Part shown: positions 58,341-64,000 of the stretch, piece after piece | How the letters are laid out: each line of letters begins with the position of its first letter | How positions within the stretch are numbered: the stretch's first letter is position 1 | Source of the DNA: Phyllobacterium sp. YR531 | GTDB lineage: Bacteria; Pseudomonadota; Alphaproteobacteria; Rhizobiales; Rhizobiaceae | Length of the DNA stretch: 64,000 bases | NCBI RefSeq assembly: GCF_000282595.1 | Contig: NZ_AKIZ01000004.1 | Location: forward strand, 1-64,000 | Reading direction: 5' to 3' | Made by a program: the position numbers and the translations under genes | The notes under the pieces: model-generated | What the model was told of the DNA's origin: nothing | What the model saw: only the letters and a program-made list of their open reading frames with translations | Databases searched by the model: none

Positions 58341-59633
58341 ATGTTCGAAAAGCTCTTCAAGCTTACCGATCACAATACATCCATTCGCACTGAAGTATTG
58401 GCAGGACTGACAACGTTCCTGACCATGTCGTATATAATTTTCGTCAATCCCGACATTTTGTCGTCAACAGGTATGGATCGAAACGCTGTTTTTGTTGCCA
58501 CCTGTCTGGCAGCGGCGCTTGGTTCGGCCATCATGGCTCTTGTTGCCAACTGGCCAATCGGCATGGCACCTGGCATGGGCCTCAACGCATTCTTTGCCTT
58601 TACAGTCGTAGCAGCGCTGGGTTTTACCTGGCAGCAGGCGCTGGGCGCAGTCTTCATTTCGGGCTGTATCTTCCTGCTGCTGACAGTGACCGGCATTCGT
58701 AGCTGGCTTGTTACGGGCATTCCAAAATCGATACGCAGCGCCATCGCGGCGGGTATCGGACTGTTCCTCGCGCTGATCGCTTTGAAAACGTCGGGCATCG
58801 TCGTGGATAACCCGGCGACGCTTGTCGGATTGGGTAATCTTGGCGATACAGGCGTTCTACTTGCTATACTTGGCTTCTTTGTCATTGCCGCTCTGGATGC
58901 GCTGAAAATTCGCGGTGCCATTCTCATCGGGATTCTGGTTGTCACCGTCCTTTCCATGCTGCTTGGGGTAAGCGAATTCAAAGGCGTGTTCTCCATGCCG
59001 CCAAGTCTCGCACCAACCTTCTTCCAGCTTGATATCATGGGCGCTTTGCATACCGGTTTTCTGCAGGTCATCCTCGTGTTCGTATTGGTCGAGGTTTTTG
59101 ATGCTACCGGTACTCTTATCGGTGTCAGCAAACGTGCAGGTTTGATCGAAGAAGGCAAGCCAAACCGCCTTGGCCGCGCGCTTTTTGCAGATAGCACAGC
59201 CATTGTCGCCGGTTCTGTTCTCGGCACCAGCAGCACCACGGCCTATGTTGAAAGTGCCTCCGGCGTGCAGGCAGGTGGACGTACCGGACTAACCGCTTTA
59301 ATCGTCGCGCTACTGTTCTTGGCAGCCTTGTTTATCTCACCTTTGGCTGCGTCCGTTCCAAGCTACGCAACAGCTCCCGCACTGCTTTATGTTGCGGGTT
59401 TGATGATGCATGAACTGGTGGAAATTGAATGGAATGACATCACGGAAGCTACACCAGCAGCGTTGACGGCACTGGTTATGCCATTCACTTATTCAATCGC
59501 AAACGGCCTTGCTTTTGGCTTTATCAGCTACGTCGTTCTAAAAACAGTAACCGGAAAGTTCAGAGATATTCATCTCGCGACGTTGCTTGTTGCGGTTCTA
59601 TTCGTAATCAGGTTTGCGTTCTTTCCGCACTGA
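58341..59633 (+). CDS. NCS2-family purine permease (AzgA/GhxP type)
   Basis: A 430-residue inner-membrane transporter with about 14 membrane segments. The opening FKLTDHNTSIRTEVLAGLTTF and NWPIGMAPGMGLNAFFAFTVV and the later ALFADSTAIVAGSVLGTSSTT/AYVESASGVQAGGRTGL (in parts) are the AzgA-type purine-binding motifs. It imports adenine, guanine or hypoxanthine with protons. The gene begins 29 bases after tam and may be co-transcribed. A stem-loop follows. Confidence 0.93.
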   Translation: MFEKLFKLTDHNTSIRTEVLAGLTTFLTMSYIIFVNPDILSSTGMDRNAVFVATCLAAALGSAIMALVANWPIGMAPGMGLNAFFAFTVVAALGFTWQQALGAVFISGCIFLLLTVTGIRSWLVTGIPKSIRSAIAAGIGLFLALIALKTSGIVVDNPATLVGLGNLGDTGVLLAILGFFVIAALDALKIRGAILIGILVVTVLSMLLGVSEFKGVFSMPPSLAPTFFQLDIMGALHTGFLQVILVFVLVEVFDATGTLIGVSKRAGLIEEGKPNRLGRALFADSTAIVAGSVLGTSSTTAYVESASGVQAGGRTGLTALIVALLFLAALFISPLAASVPSYATAPALLYVAGLMMHELVEIEWNDITEATPAALTALVMPFTYSIANGLAFGFISYVVLKTVTGKFRDIHLATLLVAVLFVIRFAFFPH

Positions 59634-59643
59634 AAAATACAAC

Positions 59644-59674
59644 AACAGCGCGGATATTTGGCATCCGCGCTGTT
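59644..59674 (+). terminator. Stem-loop after the purine permease gene
   Basis: A perfect 12-base stem (AACAGCGCGGAT / ATCCGCGCTGTT) with a seven-base loop, shortly after the stop. There is no T-run behind it, so termination may be partial. Confidence 0.6.
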
Positions 59675-59769
59675 CATTCCATAGTCGAAAAGGTTAATTG
59701 TTTGTCCGCTGAAAATGCATTCGGCACCCAACCGTTTTGGCATGCAGATATTGTCGATTGTGAATGATA

Positions 59770-59783
59770 TTATAATATTATAA
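59770..59783. promoter_or_regulatory. Palindrome TTATAATATTATAA, likely FadR-type operator
   Basis: A perfect 14-base AT-rich palindrome 33 bases before the regulator start. It shares ATTATAATA with the palindrome at 61770-61784 between gguC and chvE. Confidence 0.6.
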
Positions 59784-59816
59784 ATAAGATGTGAGGGAGA
59801 GCGGGAGGCAGAGGCT

Positions 59817-60644
59817 GTGCGGTTAAAACCGTTGCACGGCATGTTTTACAATCTTCATAAGTATATAGTAACGCAAGAATTTACAGGCGAGCATTTGGCA
59901 AGCAGGGAACTCACCGATTACGATTTTCGCACGACTGGCCAGTCGCGTACGCATCATGGTCATGTCATGCGGGATCTCGGTTTGAAGATCATCAGCGGTG
60001 CCTATCCCGAGAACAGCATATTGCCAGGCGATACGGAGCTTTTGCAGCGCTTTGGTGTGTCGCGCACAGTATTGCGTGAGGCGCTGAAAACACTGGCTGC
60101 CAAGGGCCTGATCCAGCCAAAAGCCAAGATTGGCACAAGAGTGTTGGAACGTTCGCACTGGAATCTCTTCGATCCTGATATTCTTGTCTGGCATTTTGAG
60201 GCAGGAGCAACAGCGGAGTTTCTGGCGAGCATTGTTGAAATGCGCTTGGCGCTGGAGCCGGAAGCGGCAGGACTGGCAGCGCTGCGCCGTACCGATGAAC
60301 AACTGGAAACGTTGTTCACATGGGTCGAGCGGATGGGGGAGGCCAAAGAGTCCGCAACGGATTTTGTTTACAGCGATCTGCAGTTTCACATCGCCGTAGC
60401 GGAAGCTTCCGGTAACCCATTTATGCGCTCAATCAGCGCTCTGATTGAGGTGGCCCTTGTGACGACCTTCACTATCAGTTCCCCCATACCCAATTCAGAA
60501 AGCCATATACGCTCTGTTGCGCGCCACGCGGCAATTGCCGTAGCCATCCGCGACGGTAATGTTGAAGCCGCAAAGGCTGCAATGCGCGTGGTCATCGCAG
60601 AGGGTGCGGAACGGGTGCTGGTAGCAGGCCGAAAAGCGCTCTAG
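59817..60644 (+). CDS. FadR-subfamily GntR regulator, probable GguR
   Basis: A 275-residue regulator. The winged helix is at about 55-120 (ILPGDTELLQRFGVSRTVLREALKTLAAKGLI in part), the FCD ligand domain at about 135-260. The FCD metal site is visible: Asp and His in YSDLQFHIAVAEASGNP, and two His in ESHIRSVARHAAIAVAIRDG. It should sense a sugar acid or sugar derivative. The start is uncertain: a GTG at 59817 follows GGGAGG; an ATG at 59841 lacks a ribosome binding site. It is convergent with gguC and 1.35 kb from chvE. GguR-type regulators control sugar uptake genes in related bacteria, and the shared palindromes support this. Confidence 0.87.
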   Translation: MRLKPLHGMFYNLHKYIVTQEFTGEHLASRELTDYDFRTTGQSRTHHGHVMRDLGLKIISGAYPENSILPGDTELLQRFGVSRTVLREALKTLAAKGLIQPKAKIGTRVLERSHWNLFDPDILVWHFEAGATAEFLASIVEMRLALEPEAAGLAALRRTDEQLETLFTWVERMGEAKESATDFVYSDLQFHIAVAEASGNPFMRSISALIEVALVTTFTISSPIPNSESHIRSVARHAAIAVAIRDGNVEAAKAAMRVVIAEGAERVLVAGRKAL

Positions 60645-60699
60645 TCTCTCACAATGGTCTTATGCTCCCGGCCATCAGGATGGCAGAGAGCATGCTGGT

Positions 60700-61722
60700 T
60701 CAAAGTGCGGTAACTTTTACCTTGGCAGGTTTTTCCAGCTTGAGCGGGTTGCGTAGAGGCAGACCGAAGGCAGGCGCGTCGATCTCGAAAACATCGCCAT
60801 TTTCAGCCCTGATCCCATCGGCAAAGGACAGTGTTGCGGTCCCGAACATGTGGATGTGAATATCACCGGGCTGCCGGAAAACGGAATACTTGAAGTGATG
60901 GTGTTCAAGGTTTGCAATCGTATGGGACATGTTGTCCTCGCCTGAAAGAAACGGCTTTTCCCATATGGTTTTATTCTTTCGGGAAATGCGAGATGTACCG
61001 CGAATATCTGCAGGCAGATCACCAAGAAGCAGTTCCGGTCCCACGGAGCAGGGACGTAATTTGGAATGGGCGAGATATAGATAATTAACGCGCTCCATAA
61101 CGTGGTCGGAGAACTCGTTGGCCAGTGCAAAGCCGAGGCGGAAAGGAGTGCCATCCGGCCCAATAACATAGATGCCGGCAATCTCAGGTTCTTCTCCCGC
61201 GTCATCAGCGAAGGCCGGAGAAACCAATGGCTGGCCGGGGCCCGTCAACATCGACCCATTCCCCTTGTAGAACCATTCCGGCTGCACCCCGGCCTTTCCC
61301 TTCTTTGGCTTGCCTTCCTCAACGCCCATGCGGAACATCTTCATAGAGTCGGTCAGCGTTTCTTCTTCTGCGTTACCAATCTTGCGATGCATTGCATCAC
61401 GCGTAGAAGCAGAACCCAGATGGGTCAGACCCGTACCGGTCAAATGGATATGTGATGGATCGTGCGTATCTATCGGTGGTAATAAGCGGCCTTCGCTATA
61501 GGCAGTTTGAACATCAACTGTCTTGCCAAGCCCCCGGCTTTCGATGATGGCTGCAATGCCGGTCCCGGCTTCAATTGCAGCGTGGGCCAGTTCAAGCACG
61601 GAGCGCGTCCGCTTTACATGGCGGAATTCTTCGCCTGAACGTGCAGCGACCTGCCGCTTGCCTTTGGCATTGATCAATTGAACCAGATTCACAGCTTCCT
61701 CCCGGATGTTTATCGCGGTCAT
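60700..61722 (-). CDS. gguC: GguC/AraD1-family protein (FAH fold)
   Basis: A 340-residue protein of the fumarylacetoacetase fold that sits beside chvE-gguAB in Agrobacterium-type loci (GguC) and is predicted to be a 2-keto-3-deoxy-sugar acid dehydratase (AraD1). LGSASTRDAMHRKI, GEEPEIAGIYVIGPDGTPFR and LANEFSDHVMERVNYLY carry acidic residues of the metal site. Late blocks are PGDIHIHMFGTATLSFADG and GDVFEIDAPAFGLPLRNP. The ATG at 61722 has a weak ribosome binding site. It diverges from chvE, with the operator-like palindrome at 61770 in between. Confidence 0.9.
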   Translation of the reverse strand: MTAINIREEAVNLVQLINAKGKRQVAARSGEEFRHVKRTRSVLELAHAAIEAGTGIAAIIESRGLGKTVDVQTAYSEGRLLPPIDTHDPSHIHLTGTGLTHLGSASTRDAMHRKIGNAEEETLTDSMKMFRMGVEEGKPKKGKAGVQPEWFYKGNGSMLTGPGQPLVSPAFADDAGEEPEIAGIYVIGPDGTPFRLGFALANEFSDHVMERVNYLYLAHSKLRPCSVGPELLLGDLPADIRGTSRISRKNKTIWEKPFLSGEDNMSHTIANLEHHHFKYSVFRQPGDIHIHMFGTATLSFADGIRAENGDVFEIDAPAFGLPLRNPLKLEKPAKVKVTAL

Positions 61723-61769
61723 TTATATGCGCGGTAGCTCGATGCGTCGACTCATCTTTCCAAAAATAT

Positions 61770-61784
61770 TATAATAGTATTATA
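61770..61784. promoter_or_regulatory. Palindrome TATAATA-G-TATTATA, likely operator of gguC/chvE
   Basis: A perfect 7-1-7 inverted repeat in the divergent region, 48 bases before gguC. It resembles the site at 59770-59783 before the FadR-type regulator. Confidence 0.6.
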
Positions 61785-61997
61785 TTGAATTGTTATTGGA
61801 ATTGCTGGCCAGAGTTTGCTTTTGCGAATAGGGGCGGCTGAATCTGATGATCGGGCAGCATGACCTATTCCAAAAGTCATACTTTTCGGATAAGTGTTCA
61901 AGCGGACCCTGCTCTGGGAGGAACTGGTTCGATACCGATAAGCTGGCCGAGGCCGACAGAAGTGTATCGAACGTGATTGGAAACTGGGAGGATAGAA

Positions 61998-63059
61998 GTG
62001 AAAATACTCAATCTGGTTGCTGCGGGACTGATCGCGCTCGGCGCGATGAGCACGCAAACATTCGCACAGGATAAGGGCACGGTCGGTATTTCCATGCCTA
62101 CCAAAGCCTCCGCGCGTTGGATCGCCGATGGCGACAACATGGTAAAGGCTTTGAAAGAGCGCGGTTATGGTACGGATTTGCAGTATGCGGAAGATGACAT
62201 TCCAAATCAGCTTGCGCAAATTGAAAACATGGTCACCAAGGGTGTCAAGGTTCTGGTGATCGGCGCCATAGATGGCACGACGCTTTCGAACGTCCTGCAG
62301 CAGGCGCACGATGCAGGCATCAAGGTCATTGCCTATGATCGTCTCATCCGCGATTCCGGAAATGTTGACTACTATACAACCTTCGACAACTTCCAAGTGG
62401 GTGTTCTGCAGGCAGGCTCCCTAGTCAAAGGTCTAGGCCTTCCTGAAGCAAAGGGCCCTTTCAATATCGAACTGTTCGGCGGTTCACCTGACGATAATAA
62501 TGCCTTCTTCTTCTATGACGGCGCAATGTCCGTACTTCAGCCTTTGATCGATAGTGGCAAGCTCGTCGTTCAATCCGGTCAGACAGGTATGGATAAGGTC
62601 GGAACCCTGCGCTGGGATGGTGCGGTGGCTCAAGCCCGTATGGATAATCTCTTGTCGGCCTATTATACCGACAAGAAAGTCGATGCCGTTCTCTCGCCAT
62701 ATGATGGTCTTTCCATCGGCATTCTTTCGTCATTGCGCGGTGTAGGCTATGGCTCCAAGGATCAGCCATTCCCGTTTGTTTCCGGGCAGGATGCGGAAGT
62801 TCCTTCGGTTAAATCGATCGAAGCAGGCGAACAATACTCGACGATTTACAAGGACACGCGTGAGCTGGCCAAGGTTACAGCCAATCTTATCGACAAGGTG
62901 CTGAAGGGCGAAGAGCCGGAGATCAACGACACCAAGACCTATAATAATGGTGTGAAAGTTGTTCCTGCCTATCTGTTGAAGCCTGTCGAGGTCGACAAGT
63001 CGAACTGGAAGGAAATTCTGGTTGGCGGCGGTTATTATACCGAAGACCAGCTGAAGTAA
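61998..63059 (+). CDS. chvE: Sugar ABC importer, periplasmic binding protein ChvE
   Basis: A 353-residue binding protein of the ChvE type, which binds galactose, arabinose, glucose and other aldoses and in Agrobacterium also works with VirA. Signal peptide [78 protein letters not shown] (in part) and [18 protein letters not shown] carry the sugar-binding residues. The GTG at 61998 has GGGAGGA seven bases upstream. It is the first gene of the operon with gguA, after an operator-like palindrome, with a stem-loop behind. Confidence 0.94.
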   Translation: MKILNLVAAGLIALGAMSTQTFAQDKGTVGISMPTKASARWIADGDNMVKALKERGYGTDLQYAEDDIPNQLAQIENMVTKGVKVLVIGAIDGTTLSNVLQQAHDAGIKVIAYDRLIRDSGNVDYYTTFDNFQVGVLQAGSLVKGLGLPEAKGPFNIELFGGSPDDNNAFFFYDGAMSVLQPLIDSGKLVVQSGQTGMDKVGTLRWDGAVAQARMDNLLSAYYTDKKVDAVLSPYDGLSIGILSSLRGVGYGSKDQPFPFVSGQDAEVPSVKSIEAGEQYSTIYKDTRELAKVTANLIDKVLKGEEPEINDTKTYNNGVKVVPAYLLKPVEVDKSNWKEILVGGGYYTEDQLK

Positions 63060-63071
63060 GTCATGAGCACA

Positions 63072-63105
63072 AATGAACCCTGCACAGATGCGTGCAGGGT
63101 TCATT
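63072..63105 (+). terminator. Stem-loop between chvE and gguA
   Basis: A perfect 14-base stem (AATGAACCCTGCAC / GTGCAGGGTTCATT, six-base loop) followed by TCC. It would stabilise the chvE message end and lower read-through to gguA. Confidence 0.72.
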
Positions 63106-63136
63106 TCCTATTGTAGTGACGTCGATGAGGATCTCG

Positions 63137-64000
63137 ATGGAAACCATCCTCGAAATGCGCAATATCACCAAGACCTTTCCGGGGGTCAAAGCGCTCAATA
63201 ATGTCAATCTCAACGTAAGAAAAGGCGAGATTCACGCTCTGGTCGGCGAGAATGGAGCTGGCAAATCTACCCTTATGAAGGTGCTGAGCGGTGTTTATCC
63301 TCATGGCAGCTATGAGGGGGAGATTTTCTACAAGGGCGAAGAGCAACGGTTCCGCGATATCAGCGACAGCGAGAAAAAGGGCATTATCATCATCCATCAG
63401 GAGCTGGCGCTAGTGCCGCTGCTATCGATCGCCGAGAACATCTTCCTTGGTAATGAGCCTGCAAAGTTCGGTATTATTGACTGGCATGTTGCGGAAAACC
63501 GCACACGCGAATTGCTTGCCAAAGTCGGCTTGAAAGAGGACCCGCTAACGCTCGTCACAAATCTCGGTGTGGGCAAGCAACAACTGGTTGAGATTGCCAA
63601 GGCGCTGTCGAAGGAAGTTGAGCTGCTAATCCTTGACGAGCCCACGGCCAGTCTCAATGAAAAGGACAGTGATGCCTTGCTTGAGCTGTTACTTGAATTC
63701 AAGGCGCAGGGCATTTCATCGATCCTGATTTCTCACAAACTCAATGAAGTGGGCAAAGTTGCTGATCGCATTACGGTTTTACGTGACGGTGCTACAATCG
63801 AGACGCTGGATAAACAGGATATTTCCGAAGACAAGATCGTCACACTGATGGTGGGGCGCCAACTGGCTGACCGGTATCCGCAGCGCGAGCCGAATATTGG
63901 CGAGGTTGTCTTTGAAGTAAAAGATTGGGTGGTTCACCATCACATCCACGGTGACCGGACAGTTGTTAACGGCATTACCCTTAACGTTCGCAAGGGAGAG
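63137..64000 (+). CDS. gguA: Sugar ABC importer ATPase GguA, N-terminal part
   Basis: The first 288 codons of a sugar-type ATPase; the gene runs past the right edge. The ATG at 63137 has GAGGA six bases upstream; an in-frame ATG at 63125 overlaps that site. Walker A is GENGAGKST near residue 36, the signature region reads [15 protein letters not shown], and Walker B is [12 protein letters not shown]. The start of a second ATPase domain is visible at the end ([13 protein letters not shown]), as in MglA/XylG-type double ATPases. It energises uptake of sugars bound by ChvE, with permease GguB expected downstream. Confidence 0.93.
   Translation, partial: METILEMRNITKTFPGVKALNNVNLNVRKGEIHALVGENGAGKSTLMKVLSGVYPHGSYEGEIFYKGEEQRFRDISDSEKKGIIIIHQELALVPLLSIAENIFLGNEPAKFGIIDWHVAENRTRELLAKVGLKEDPLTLVTNLGVGKQQLVEIAKALSKEVELLILDEPTASLNEKDSDALLELLLEFKAQGISSILISHKLNEVGKVADRITVLRDGATIETLDKQDISEDKIVTLMVGRQLADRYPQREPNIGEVVFEVKDWVVHHHIHGDRTVVNGITLNVRKGE

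Noticed and set aside
1-64000. CRISPR arrays, tRNA or rRNA genes, transposase genes
   Set aside because: I looked for regular spaced repeats, cloverleaf-like CCA-arm sequences and transposase motifs and saw none; short RNAs without strong sequence marks could be missed by eye.

Overview
The window looks like chromosomal DNA of an alphaproteobacterium in the order Hyphomicrobiales, most probably the Ochrobactrum/Brucella group. Reasons seen in the sequence: an Omp25/Omp31-type porin, a chvE-gguA sugar uptake locus with a GguC/AraD1 gene, an ECF42/DGPF sigma pair, a Hint-domain surface protein, and a TetR-RND efflux set laid out like BepRDE of Brucella. Genus assignment is inference; no rRNA or tRNA gene lies in the window.

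Layout. (1) 1-4629: the end of an L,D-transpeptidase gene, then two unrecognised proteins of 272 and 1177 residues without signal peptides. (2) 4678-27102: a large surface polysaccharide locus. It has the Kdo-linker enzymes KpsC and KpsS, an ABC exporter (KpsM, KpsT), two paralogous KpsE-type inner-membrane proteins, a KpsD/CtrA/Wza-type outer-membrane lipoprotein, three GT4-type glycosyltransferases (one with two domains), two FkbM methyltransferases, a TPR protein, two unrecognised proteins, a Hint-domain protein, an Omp31-like porin and an AraC regulator. The parts fit a group 2/3-like, ABC-dependent capsule, but kpsM and kpsT are on opposite strands. (3) 27567-31069: small accessory genes (zinc ribbon, DUF486, HPP-CBS, SH3). 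(4) 31073-37934: one long minus-strand operon with a complete peptide-type ABC importer, a NagZ-like GH3 hydrolase and an acetyltransferase, probably for amino-sugar oligosaccharides or muropeptides. (5) 38170-39117: two small stress-type genes behind an EcfG-like promoter. (6) 39168-44266: RND efflux pump, adaptor and TetR repressor with an 18-bp perfect palindrome upstream. (7) 44418-48695: ECF sigma/anti-sigma pair, Bax-inhibitor-like protein, GFA/CENP-V-like protein, MarR regulator, lipoprotein transglycosylase. (8) 48786-51738: two long inverted-repeat elements flank an ArsR-SRPBCC pair, a DUF1428 gene and an MfnB-like/FolB fusion, followed by a pterin dehydratase. (9) 52278-59633: acetyltransferase, MFS transporter, SnoaL-like and SRPBCC proteins, ECF42 sigma factor with its DGPF partner, trans-aconitate methyltransferase and purine permease. 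(10) 59817-64000: a FadR-type regulator, gguC/araD1, chvE and the start of gguA, with AT-rich palindromes before the regulator and between gguC and chvE.

The observations I would check first are the MfnB-FolB fusion whose MfnB part seems to lack its catalytic lysines, the unusual capsule exporter layout with two KpsE paralogues, the 272/1177-residue protein pair at the left edge, and several operator-like palindromes next to their likely regulators.
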